Source of the DNA: Carya illinoinensis
Lineage: Eukaryota; Streptophyta; Magnoliopsida; Fagales; Juglandaceae
Direction: 5' to 3'
DNA length: 64,000 nucleotides
Assembly: GCF_018687715.1 (NCBI RefSeq)
Contig: NC_056757.1
Coordinates: 30,423,501-30,487,500, forward strand
This document shows, piece by piece, positions 12,670 to 25,348 of this stretch (positions are counted from its first letter, which is position 1; each line of letters opens with the position of its first letter). The notes under the pieces were generated by a model. The model had not been told where the DNA came from and ran no database searches. It saw only the letters and a list, made by a program, of their open reading frames with translations. The translations under genes were made by a program, and so were the position numbers.

Positions 12670-14573
12670 ATATTTTATGTAAAAATTTAAGAAAATTATA
12701 ATAATAAAATAAAATAAGATAAAGTAATTTTACTGTCTGCCTAAATAAAGTCTCTCTTTTTCTTTAAGATGATGCTAGAGTGGCTCTCGATAATGTCTAT
12801 CAAGAAGGCTAACTATCTCTATTTGATGCATTTTTTTAATATCTTCATACATTTTTAAAAAATTACAACATCAATAAAAAAAAGCACATTTATTTAATCA
12901 CGTAATTAAAAAAAAGAAATGCTATTGGGAGAAATGCTCATTTATCTTTTCTTTAACTTTCATCGAACAATTGCTTTTATATTTTTTTTTATATATTTAT
13001 TTTTAGATAAATGATATTAACAGTCATGAATTGTGTAAGAGCCACGTAATTTTTTTGAAATAAATAAATAAATACGAGACTCACTAAAAAAATAAATTTT
13101 TAATAATAAATAACTTTTTTTAAAGCGATTGTGCAACTATTATGCACTCTACAACTATATATAACATTACTTTTCTTTTCAATAGTAAAGCTTTCATAAT
13201 GTTCTTTTGCACACCTTACTAAGGATGTATACATTTTTTGAATATACAAACTTCTCATGTTCTCATTAAAAAAATAAAGAAAAATTAGAAACACATTTTA
13301 AAAAATCAACTTTTTTGTGATGAACTTTATTGTTTTTTTGGAAATATTGGGCGAAACTTCGTACCCTAAAACTATTTTTAACATTACTCAATCATAAATC
13401 ACGTAATAATAATATGAGAATATTGCCTACTTCAATATATTTTAATTATCAAAACATATTCATCAATTTTTAATATAAATTAAGATTAAAATAACTTTTT
13501 TTCACACGCCCATGGGTAGTCCAAGTGGTAAAGGAGAACTCGTGTGGGTAAGCTCCATGCCACAAGTTTGATTTCTCAGAAATAAAACTACAACTTAAGT
13601 AGGAGGTCATGGCAGTGCTGTATTCTCCCAGAAGTTTAGGTTCTATGGATGAGCCACGTCAAACAAATACTTAAAATTCAAGTAACTCTCACAAAACTAA
13701 TTTCTTCCTAAACAAATTTTCAATAGACTCCAACTAATTTGCAAATTTTCTTCCTACAATTGAATGGGTTGAAATATTGCTTGTATGTTTCTAGGAAGAT
13801 TTTTACGAGGCACTGATGCAGAATGCATTGTAAATGTCATTGCTAAGATAAATAAAATGACTTTCGATTAATTATTTTAAATAAAAATTTAGATACACAA
13901 ATGCTATAAATGTCATATCAGCCACCGGTCATTGGAGACTCAGTTCGATGGTCCCTATTTATTAAGATAATTGTTACTTATATAAAGATAATAAAACGGG
14001 ATGAGGATCTTCTGAAAAAATTTACCCATAAAAGAACGAACAAAAGCACACACATACCTTTTTCAGCACGACATACAGCATTGTTCCAAACCACGTACAA
14101 AGAGACATTTGTGCATTCAAAGAAAGACTTGCGGCCACAACAAAGCTGAAAGCCTCGTTAAAACAAACCAATTTACAAATACACAATTCCTCGAACCATT
14201 TCATCACAACTACTTTTTATAAAATAAAAATAAAAAATTAAATCATCACAGCTTTCACAAAAGAGGGAGCAAACAAACTGAATGAACAAAAATCACATGA
14301 CCTTACAAAGCCCTTGACTGAAAGGCTGCCAGTGCTCGACTCTGGCCAAAGGCACCTGTCTTAAACTACATATCCGGGGACTGATTTGCAGTGAATCCAA
14401 TGGGAGTAGACATACCGACCTACCACTCTAAATCCTCAAAAAACAATAGTGGAATACCCTCAATGTAAATACTATGTCAATAATTACACAAAATTCAATA
14501 CAATCGTATCTCTCTCTTCGATTACCCATATTTAATGTAATTGGCCTTCAGTAATTTCTTGTTCAAAAGAATC
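12670..14573. other. Intergenic and 3' flank of the AGD1 gene
   Basis: AT-rich DNA with no recognised gene apart from the SINE-like unit at about 13507-13650. The part just before 14574 is probably the 3' untranslated region of the AGD1-like gene. Confidence 0.5.
13507..13650 (+). mobile_element. tRNA-derived SINE-like unit
   Basis: The sequence TAGTCCAAGTGG at 13517-13528 matches a pol III box A. A degenerate box B, GTTTGATTTC, follows at 13566-13575 with tRNA-like spacing of about 37 bases. The rest cannot fold as a functional tRNA. This is the typical head of plant SINEs. The 3' end and target duplication could not be placed. Confidence 0.45.
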
Positions 14574-15509
14574 TTATCCATTTGAGTAAGCTAATAAAGC
14601 AAGTACATCACTATCACCGAAGTTTGACTCTACTGCTAGCTCAAACGGATTTATACCTTTGCAATTTACAGCTCGGGGATCAGCTCCTCTGCCAATACAT
14701 TAGAAACCCTTTAGTGGTATTCTATAAGTAGCGCGGAGTAAAAAAATTAAATGGATTGAAATAAAATAAAACAAAATGAAACACCAAAATAAAAAAAAAA
14801 TAAAAATAAAAAAGAGGCCAGAACCATAGGAGGTAGAAGAACGACTTCTATGAATGCATACAAACTCACAGAAGCAATAATGATAAACGCACCTTGTAAG
14901 AAGCAACTTCACATATGTGGTCCTGCCTCTGCAAATGCAGTGGTGGAGTGGCGTTTGGCCTCTGCAATCAGTTGCATTTATGTTTGCACCATACTGTAGG
15001 AGGAGTTCTATCATGCCTATGTCTGCAGTTTCACAAGCTAGGTGAAGCAGGGTGCATCCATCTAGATTCTCCAGGCTCAGGGCTTCACTTGTACCTGCCA
15101 AATTCGTAGAACTAGTGAAGGACCTCTCCATTGAATCCCCTGCTAAAGAGGACTCACAAGATGTTTGCTTGTATGCAACATTCACATCAGCTTCAGAATT
15201 AACAATGTGACGGTATACAGCTTTCTTGTCATTAGCACGCACACCCTCCCAGATTTGTTGTGCGACTAAATGAGGATATTGCCTGTCTTTTGACTTGCGA
15301 ACAAAAAGCTTTTCTGCATACTGTGATCAAATGAAAACATCCACCACTTAAAATATTTATACAGCAGTCTAAAAACTTTGCAAGTAGCACAGGGTGCATA
15401 ACCTTAATAATGCACACAAAAAAACAGACATTTGAGAATTTTCAAATATCATTATTGCATCTCCAAGACAGCTAAGAGATTTCCAGAGAGAAATGGCATG
15501 CAATCTGAC

Positions 15510-15566
<57 letters not shown>

Positions 15567-16637
15567 TGAAAGTCACAAGAAAAAAATAACATCCATGGCC
15601 CTCAATTTACTGAACTAATAACAAACTCAGATGAAAACCGACTGATTTACTTATGCAATTCAGTACCATCTGGAGCTATTACTTCATATAGATCATTTTC
15701 ATCTCAAGAAAATCGTCATTTAGAAACCAAAAACAAGCTGAAGTTGGTTCCATAGCATTATGCTACTCTTAAAAACAAGTTACAAGTGAATCAAACATAT
15801 TCTAAGTATTTCCTTATCTTTCCAGTTCTAAGATATCAACAGTTGGCTGAGCTGATTTCTTAAAACTAATGAGTTGTCTAGCAATACCTCTAAAGAAAAA
15901 CATAAAAAGCCTAATAAAAAATATCACATACACTTAAAAAATGCAATGCTAACGACAAAAGATAATGTTAAAATAGATCAAAATATATAAATCCGGTCAT
16001 GTACATGTTTTTATTTACAGTGGAAAATTGTCACCAACAACAAGATTAAGATGTAATTATGACGTTCATGGGAAAGGCATTAACATCACTGCACGTATCT
16101 CATTACACAAGCCACGGGCAATTATCTTTGGTTAAAAGAGAGCGACTCAAATGAAAATACAAAATAGAAGACCTGATTGTCACACCTTTGCATGGATGAA
16201 CTTTTCTTTCACTGATATAGAATCAGTGTGACTAGGTTTACAGAGAAAAATCAACTGTGATTTATCGGACTCGTATAAGCTTCAAAAACAGAACAAAAAA
16301 AGTAAATGTTAGTATACCTAAGAAAAATAATATAGTTCTGTGGAGCTTAAACAATCCTATTTCAATGCTTAAATTAGATTCCTCACCCCACAGGGACGAG
16401 ATCAAGCTGGAAGCCACTTCTTGATTGCAATAGTTCCTCCCAGACCGAGTTCACAAATGTATTGCCCAGAGACTGAAACAAACTTATAACCGAAGGATCC
16501 CACACCTTGACATCAAGTGTAAGAGATCGTACCTGCAATAGCGGTCAACACAAATGAGCATACCATCATAAAACAGAAGCTTATCCAACTGTAACGATAC
16601 TCATCACAACCATTCAAATATATATGAGTGCAGCCCC

Positions 16638-16670
<33 letters not shown>

Positions 16671-19600
16671 TCCCGCTAAATGAGTTACTCAATATTCTCT
16701 TTGATTCTCAATTTAACCATACATGGGATAATGCATGCCCATATTATCATGTCTAAAACAGAGTCCATCAATTGCATAGGGGGAAGATTTCCCAGCTTCT
16801 TTGTCTTATTATATCAGTTTAAAAAATGATCAAAAATAAGAATAAGAAAGAGCCTAAGTACATGGGACATATACAAGAGTGGGACCTAGACACTATTCTT
16901 TTAACAGAGAAATTTGAGAGTATAATTAATCATCTAATTGAAGAGTTAATAGTTTGATATACATATAAAAATTAATAATACTATTATCTTTTAGAATTTT
17001 CAAATCAAAAGATCTATCTCCTAAGAATCTGAGACCGTCAATGCAGAAAAAAGGAAAACAAGAAAACTAACAATATGTTTGGAGGGATGTACATGGATAG
17101 AAGGCAAAAGGGCGTGGATGCATAAAATAAGAAAAGAGCAAACTTGTTTTCAGCAATGCAACAGTAAATCTACGTCCCTGTTGTCTCAATTGTATGAGCT
17201 ACATAACCTTCTCTAGTTAGATGATAATAGAAGTTGGACCTTAGTTTGGGACAAGCATCAAAATATCTTGAAGCAGTCCTACTTACATGCAATACCAGCA
17301 CTCAAGTCACAGAACACTACTACAAGTCTAAAGATGACCACTAGAACTATAGCATAGAAACTTATTTTGAAGATTAACTGGTATCTGATAATATGTAAAC
17401 TCATGTGAAACTTCTATGGGTATGTTCATCGTTGAGCATCCAGATAAAAGATTCTGCAAAGCTATAGAAATTTCAGTCAGTAGCACATTGTTTGCCCCAG
17501 AAACAAGGACAAATAGAATTTACCTTCGATATGTGCACCCCAAGATTACGGTGAACACCAGAACATTGAATACAAACAAGAACACCAAGATTTAATGATG
17601 CCCAATCTGGTTCAGGGGCACCACAATCAGCACATTTATCATTTCCGCAAACTCTTCGCAATACATCAGTTAGCTTCTCACTTTTTATGCAGGACCGTTG
17701 TGGTTGCATATTTCTTATTGGGCGTTCATGATGTGCAGTAGCATGGCTCCTCTCTGATGTATATTCTTCAACTGTGCAGGGATCAAAGTCAGAACTTTCA
17801 AACGAACTACTCTCACTTGCAGACCGATAATGACTAATTCCCATCAGATTAGCAGACGGACACTGCAATATGGTGGAACCTTCAGTCTTCTAAACAATGA
17901 CGAATATAATTGGCACAATCGTGATTTTTCAAAAAATAAAATAAAAATTACCATCTCAGGAGCTTGAGAACTAAGTAATGAAGCAATGACCCCTGTGATC
18001 TTTTCAATCCAATCCTTTTGATCCAGGGCACTCTCTGCCTGCACTGACAAGCATAAATAAGTGTTATTGAGGATCTTTTACCAAACATAAACCCTCCAAA
18101 GTACACCATCCTCTTGTCAGAATCATCGAGCAAATTTTTAGTTCTGAAAGTTTGAAGTTCATAAAACAAAACCTAAAGCCACAAGGACATGCTACCCCTC
18201 GAGTCAAACCTGCAAAGTGTAGTTCTTTGTAGGTGAAATGATCCTGAAGCAAAACCTAAGATCTGATTGGTCAGCATCAACTTTGATTGTTGATGTAAGC
18301 AGGTTCACTGTGTGACGAGCAACAGATTTCTCATCGTGTACCCCACCACTATGGTAATGAGATGAAAGCCAGCGACTCAGCAGTCCAGAACCAAGCTCCG
18401 AACTATGCCTCTGACCAGAAAGTTGACTGCTAGAGGCCTAAAAGATAGAACAAAACACAAGCATGAAAGGTAAGAGTGGTTGGCCAGCAGAGACTTCAAC
18501 CAATATGCAGAATGACTAATACCATAACAAAATACTTACAGATGGTTTGCTGCACTGTTTCCGATAGTAATACAACATTCCTCGGCTATCAAGAACAAAA
18601 AACCTTCTTTTCCAGTCACCCCTTAAGTTTGAGGAACGCTTTGAGAGATAACCTTGTCGAATGGTTTGAATCTGAGAAATTTCTTACAGCATTAGAGAAA
18701 TAGGAAACAACTAGAAAGATGAGAAAATGTAAATTGGAAAACACAGATAGTCTTAAAGACAGTTTTTTTATAAATTAAAAAAATAATATTAACCTTTCCG
18801 TTTGCAGCAGACTGCATGACTGCCTCTATCATTTTGTGTGAACTTCTAGCAATGGCTTGTATACCATCTCCATTAGGAGATCTGTTCATACCATAGGAAG
18901 ACCACCTACTCTCTCGATCCACCTGCCTTTTATAATCTTGCATCCTTTCAGAAAGTGCAGCCTGCTCATAGTTAGACCTTTCTCTTGACTGTTGTGCATA
19001 AGTCAAGACCTGGAAAACAACAATAAATCACAAATTTCAATAAATTGCCATGCCAAGACAATATTTAACATGAGAAATGTATGAATTCTCTCAGCTTATG
19101 AACCATATTCCAATTCCCCACTATCTTGAATTGGCCAGACAAAACTGTTATTCCCATTTTGCTCCTCCTAAAGTCAGATTCACATGGCCTTGATATGTTA
19201 ACAATCCCAGCATCTACAGCACAAGCTTTTCTTTTCTTTTTTATGCACTCCCTAGAGATGCTCGTACCATTTTGCCAAGTCAGGCTATGAAAGCCTACTA
19301 AAACTTTTTACTCATCATAATTTTAAAATACCTGATTAATGTACGGTTCCATTTGATGCAACAACTCATATCCCTACATATAGTAAAAAGTTCAAGATGA
19401 GCATATCTATGCCAAAACATGTGAAAAGGGCAGAAAGTTCCAGCCATATCATCTACCTGTTTGAAGTAACGAAGATGTGCATCCATTGTCCCACTGACTG
19501 CTTCCAAAAATTCAAATCTCTTTTTTGCCTCGACATTAGAAAGTGCAGTTACCTGGACAGAGTGATCTAATTCATAAAAGGCTAGGACTAGGAGGAATCA

Positions 19601-22600
19601 CTAATACAAGATCAAGTAGTCGGGTTTCAGTGATCATGGGAACATTCATTTCTGGTAAAAGAAAGGATCAAGAAATTAAATTACCAAATTGAAACGAGCT
19701 TGCTCAAATGTAGACCTTGCATTATGAAGCTCCTGGAATTTCTTGAAACTACATTAGAATTTAAAGATGGAAACTTTCCAGTTCTGTGAAAAACAAAAAA
19801 CTAATGTCACACGATACCTCCTCTAAACCAATTGCCACTTCTGTCTTTGTGCCTTTCCTCAGGGACAGAAACTTTTCACGAGCCTGTGTCATTATGAGCA
19901 ATATGAAAAAGTAAACATTACTCACCAAAACAATATCACATGCATCATTCATCTCAAAACATCCTTCAAATATCCAACTCCATGGTGAAATTATTGAAAG
20001 AAGATGGCAGTTTAGCCATTTGTTGCTGTATCAACATGCATGACCCAGATTTATTCACTACTACCTAAGAAATTAAGAAAACCTATTTAATTCCAAGATG
20101 CACAAAGAAAAGAGGAAAAATCACATTTATAAATCACAAACTTAGAACCTCATTCTTTACGACAGTATGAACATGACAAAATAGCAATGCTGCAAGGGTT
20201 TTGGATGAAACTAGAGTTAAAAGTCACTTTTAGCCAACCTAATGCTGTATGAACATAGACTCATTTTAATAAAGAAACGATAACTGTGAGGAGTTTTTCC
20301 TGAGATGCATGCAGATGACATCAACTAGAACAACAAAATTATTAAGAATTCAAGACAAGGGATGCACCTGGTCATAAACAATACTAGCCTTGTCAAAACG
20401 CTTCCGTGCTTCCTGCACTAAGAGAGATCCCTTAAACCAACTTTGCAACAATAAATATTAAAAACCAGTCTAAAAATTCTCTATTTGACACAAGTCTCAC
20501 ACCTAGAAGGAAATCTTAAGATGATAAATGACATGCTTGATTAGGGGTGAAAATTTTTTGGTCTGGACAAGAAAAACCGACCGGACCAGACCGAATTCAC
20601 CCGTACTTGGTCTCGGTACATGGTGCCTCCAAAATTTGGTTTTCAGTCCGGTCCCGGGGTGTGGTTTTTTGGGACCAGACCGGACCAAAACCGACAGAAT
20701 CACTTACATATAAATTTTTTAAATATTTATATATATAATATATCATTTATATAGTAGTTGTATAAGTTAATTATATAATTTTCTCTAATCTATCACCATT
20801 GACCATATAAATGTGTAGCTCATATGAACCGACTGAACCAATAGCGATTCAGAAAAAGGATGGACCAAAATTTTCGGTCCATGACCCCAAACCAGACTAA
20901 ACCGAACCAGACTAGACTCATTACACCCCTCAGCTTGAGTGGGGATTCAAACCTCATTGCATAAATCGCTTATAAAAAGAATATACCATATAGAAAAATT
21001 GTTGTCACAGCTCAACAGGAGGCATTCTCTGCACATGCCTAAGGCTCTAGACTGAAGTAAGATCCAAAGAATTTCATTTCAACACGAAAATGGGGGTAAG
21101 TACAGGTCAGCACCAATAGAATGAAGTGCACAAGCTGACAAACAGATAAACAGCTTCCCCTGCATTCCAAATTATTCATAAAAGAATATAACAAAATTTT
21201 AAAGTTTCAGCTTTCATGAGACTCTTCTCCACCCTCCTATTGTAGAAGATTATAAGGAAAATGAAAATTATAAAGCCAATGCAAGACCAAATGCCCCCAC
21301 CTAAAGAGGTGACCACGAGATCAACAATTATGTAGATGTGATAACATTACTACTCATGCCACAAGTGGTGGAAGCAATAGATAGTTTAACTAAGTAATAT
21401 CAAATTGCGTTTAGACATGAAATTTCTGTTGTTGGACCTAAGCTTAAGTATTATACCATATCCAAATTGATAGCTTGTAAAAGGTTATTATAATGTATAT
21501 CTAAAACGCACTAAGAGTTAAACAATTCACAGTACCTTGACCTCGTGCAGATCAATATTGACAAACTGCAGTAATCTGTCATTCATCATGTGCTCAACCT
21601 GAGAGGTAAAAAACAATTAAAGCATGTCAAGAAGATTATTTGTAACATAATAGCAATTGAAAATATTTAACTAAATAAAGATAATGACTACTCAGTAAAT
21701 AAAAAATACATGAGAAATAACTTATCAAAAAAAAAATACATGAGAAATAATTTATTTGAGGGGAAACACACACAGAGAGGGAGGGAGGGAGGGAAAAATC
21801 TTAGATTTCTCAATAACACAAAACTTGATCATTGTTTAGACAACAAACTTACTATATATAAATTCACCCTACTATATGTGAAAAAGATGACGGAACAAAC
21901 ATTTTCAACCATGCATCATGTTACATGATGCTTTGCAGAATTCTCTCTAATCGTCCTTAAATCTTAAAGTAAGAATAACAAACGCAGTAAAATATAAATT
22001 ATAAAACAAAGAAAACTAGAGCAGTTTTACAAAGGTACACATGACTTATAATTTTCAAAGGTCCAAGTTAGCTTCCATTTTATAGGCAATAAGACAAGTT
22101 GAAGTTGAATTGATGCTGAAAAATTCTTTTTAAATCATAATAAGATTTGTTTAGATCATATTAATGTGATTATTAGCATAGAATGGGATAAGCAAGATTT
22201 AATCCGTCAAAATCCTAGTTCAGTTAAACTCAACCCCCCAAGACCACTTCCTCCATGCCTCATCCCTCCATTCTTGATGATCACCGAGTCTCCCTCCCAC
22301 CAAATTCTCAGAAAAACACTCCGACTTGATCACATATTTCATCTATATATTTTTCCCTCTGCCAACTCCTCAACACACAACAAACAACACAAACCCAAAT
22401 TTAGAAACTGAGCCTCTGTTTCATGTAAACAAATCGAGCCATCCAGCCACCATGATTCCCTACCGCATCTCCTTCATCTCATGTTTCACCACCACGTTCG
22501 AAGGAGATCCCAGTCGCTACCGGCGTAGATCTCCTGTGCACCCTTGTCTCAATAGTCGGGTGGCCTGCATTGCTAAAATTACACGAGGAGGGGAACTTCC

Positions 22601-25348
22601 TCGCGATGACTGAAAACTAAACTCCTCTCCATCCGTGGATTTAAAGACTACCTCTTATTAAAACAATCTACAAATGCACGATTCTGGGACAACCAGTCCA
22701 TTCCCATAATCACGTCAAATCCGGACATATTAAATACGATCAGTTTGCACATAGAATCCTCCCTTGAATCTCTATTGGACATCCAATCAAAATAGAATCA
22801 CAAACGATATGCTCTCCTTGAGGGCGCAACAACAAATATACTAGGTTCTAGCGGCTCTTCTCAGTCAAAGGTGCATAGTGATTGGAAATAAAAGAATGAG
22901 TGGCACCATAATCGAATACAATGGAGGCATGACGTGAAAATAATGATAATGTACCTATATGAATGTCATAATGACTTAGAACTATAAAGATCATATAATT
23001 TATGCATCATTCTATACATATCTAAACTTAGGATAGCATAAAATTTTTTATGAAAACCTTACGTTTATTATGTTTACATTGTGATGAGTTTCTTAACTCA
23101 TTTTAGTTTTATTTCATGTTTTTAACCACCCAGCTAAGGATGATGACAAGAAGCAGGCAGGCCAAGACTAGATGGAGCAATCAATTAACTCCCAGACTTC
23201 TTAGAATAAATTGTTGTTATGACGTGAATTTGTTCAATTTATTCATTTAATATTTTCGGAAGACATTTTTATTAAATAATTATTTTATGAAATAAATGCT
23301 AATTGCATTTTATTAAATGTGAAATCTCTTGCCGGGCTATATTTTATGAAAACACGTGACACTCCTAGCCTTAGGGAAGGGGGTGTTACACTTTTCTTCT
23401 CTTTTCTCGACTTCGTGAAAGTCAAGAGGAGCATGAGAAAACAGTTGACAACGTAAGCCAGTAAGTATGGACTGTAAGTCAAACACATTTTGAGGTTCAA
23501 TTAGCAAGTAAAAGCTATAACAAAAGATAGAACAGGAAGTGGAGATGAGATGGCATTGGTTGAAAATTCAATGCCCTGGGACCTGGATCAGTAGGAAACT
23601 AATCAAGAATCATGTACAGGAGCTAGGATTGAAAGTTCTTAAGAAACAATTCAGGATTTTCACCTGTGATCGAAGAAGTTCTTTGTAAGTCCCAATTTCT
23701 CTCAGCGCAATAGTAAATTTGGTCATAACAGGGCCTGTAGCAGCATAGAAATTCAATTTAAATTAGTAGACACCTCAATCAGCAATTTGAGAGCCATGAA
23801 TCATGGATATTCCAGTATCAAAGTGCAATCTCTAAAAACTGTCAAGGCAAAGAGTTAATTACCATTTAGCAACTGGAGAATATAGAATAAAGCCCAGCAT
23901 GAACAAATTGACATACCTCCAAAAGCCAAACTAATAGGATCATCATGCCCTCCACCAAAAGTTTCTAGTGCACCCACAAAAGCAATATCCCCATCATATT
24001 CCTCCCCAAGTCCTTCACTGTGGGAGGACAAAAAAATGCAATTAAAACCCCTCACAAACTGAAGGTCCATAGGATAGCAAAGATTACCTTATGCAACCAA
24101 AAACATCAGGAGCGACTCAGAAACCGCTAAACAAAGCTTAGTTTCAAAAACAGGATCTAGGTAGAGATTCTAATTTACATTGTCAACAATTTTATTCAAA
24201 ATGAAAGCAATAGCTAGACAATTGAAAATTTGGAAAACTTTCTATAACATGAATCTATGACTTGAATTTTGTTTTTAGTAAGTACTAGAGCTTGAATTAA
24301 ATTATTGAGGGATGATATAGAAACACGTTTATAAATGTGGACATAGGTACTAATCAAAAAATAAATAACTGTGTACATACGTGTATTTTCGGCACCCTTT
24401 GTAAAACTTTAAACTTCGCTCCCTTAATGATTCAGCACTTTCCTCCAAGCTTTGTATCTGTTTAACAAGAAATCATCAACAAGCCACAATACTTCAGAGC
24501 AGTGTATAAATCATGAATGCAATAAATTCCACCAAATTATTTCAACCATGTTAAAAGGAAGTCAGTTGATAAAAATATGCTATCCATCTCAGACATGGAT
24601 ACCATGTCAACTTAAAAATTCAATTACAGTGATGGTATCTTCAGAAATCATTAACAATTTGCTTCAAGTATTTGAAAAATACAAACCTGGAATGTCATGA
24701 AGTTGACACAGAGCCTCTACCTTCAATCTCTCACAATCAGGAGTGTTTCCACCACCGACTTGACTCGACTCAACTCAACTAAACATTAATAATGACTGCA
24801 TGGGGTAGCCACAATACCTAGACCAAGCTACCGGCAAACAAAACTATAGAAGGAAATTAACCAACTCAAAGTTCTAATCGTATCATATTTGAAGCTTCAG
24901 CCTTCACATATAAAGTTGTACGACTTATACCATAGGCTCTTAATAAGCTTCAAAGCAATATTATCTAGGCTAAACATTTTAGCATCGCGGAAGCAAATAT
25001 AAAAAATTTCACGAACTGTTAAACAAGTAAACAATTACGGACAATTACAATCAAGTAAACTGCAAACTCTTACAACCATAATTTTCATATTACTCAGATA
25101 TGTTCAATTAATACAAATTTCCTTAAAACTTTAAACTCTAAAATATAGACATACAGGTAATCTTCAATAGTAAAATTCGAAAGTTCCTATTGACTTTCCT
25201 AGATTTCCCCAGACGGCAAACAGAGCATTGGAACGTGCTCTCATCAGTTATACAATTAAAGATAATTCAGCTGTGAGCATGCAAGAACAGAGAGAGGAGG
25301 GACCTGCTTGCGAAACATAGGAGAGTCATCGAGCTTTGCGAAATGCAT
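14574..25348 (-). CDS. AGD1: ArfGAP of the AGD1/ACAP class (BAR-PH-ArfGAP-ankyrin)
   Basis: It stimulates GTP hydrolysis on Arf GTPases in vesicle traffic; Arabidopsis AGD1 affects root-hair polarity. I spliced 19 exons, all GT-AG and in phase: 25348-25304, 24457-24381, 24017-23917, 23734-23664, 21598-21536, 20412-20368, 19883-19818, 19732-19685, 19552-19457, 19373-19332, 19009-18794, 18671-18540, 18437-18210, 18038-17952, 17862-17524, 16532-16387, 16279-16186, 15320-14893, 14688-14574. The result is 812 residues. BAR region about 1-290, starting [17 protein letters not shown] domain about 297-434 ([19 protein letters not shown]). ArfGAP zinc finger has Cys 516, 519, 536, 539 with CX2CX16CX2C spacing and arginine finger R544 in GVHRNLG. 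Ankyrin repeats about 718-805. RKQCSKPS and [17 protein letters not shown] favour AGD1 over AGD2, AGD3 or AGD4. No disruption is seen, so it is probably functional. Confidence 0.95.
15514..15564 (+). repeat. (CT)n microsatellite in AGD1 intron
   Basis: About 51 bases of CT dinucleotide lie in the AGD1-like intron between the exons ending at 16186 and starting at 15320. It is probably length-polymorphic. Confidence 0.9.
16638..16665 (+). repeat. Poly(G) run of 28 in AGD1 intron
   Basis: A run of 28 G residues, preceded by four C, lies in the intron between exons 17862-17524 and 16532-16387. In the transcript (minus strand) it is a C run. The length is uncertain for any assembly. Confidence 0.9.
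20542..20931. mobile_element. Non-autonomous hAT MITE in AGD1 intron
   Basis: A 390-bp unit whose ends read TAGGGGTGAAAA and, inward from the right, GAGGGGTGTAAT; both continue to a GTCTGG word about 20 bases in. Flanking 8-mers TGCTTGAT and AGCTTGAG agree at six positions, as expected of an aged hAT target duplication. Subterminal words of the type GGTCCGG or ACCGGACC recur near both ends. It lies in the intron between exons 21598-21536 and 20412-20368. Confidence 0.75.
22440..23395 (-). mobile_element. Ty3/Gypsy retrotransposon relic in AGD1 intron
   Basis: On the minus strand, about 22950-22620 encodes a decayed retropepsin region: [16 protein letters not shown] (protease [10 protein letters not shown] type) followed by [15 protein letters not shown], typical of plant Gypsy gag-pol. 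In-frame stops and a shortened sequence show it is dead. The segment 23395-22960 begins with TGTAACACCCCC on the minus strand and looks like an LTR 5' end joined abruptly to the protease part, so internal sequence has been lost. It explains the large intron (23663-21599) between AGD1 exons 4 and 5. Confidence 0.7.

Noticed and set aside
13507..13580. A functional tRNA gene
   Set aside because: Only box A is well kept; box B is degenerate and acceptor-stem pairing is not apparent, so a SINE head is more likely.
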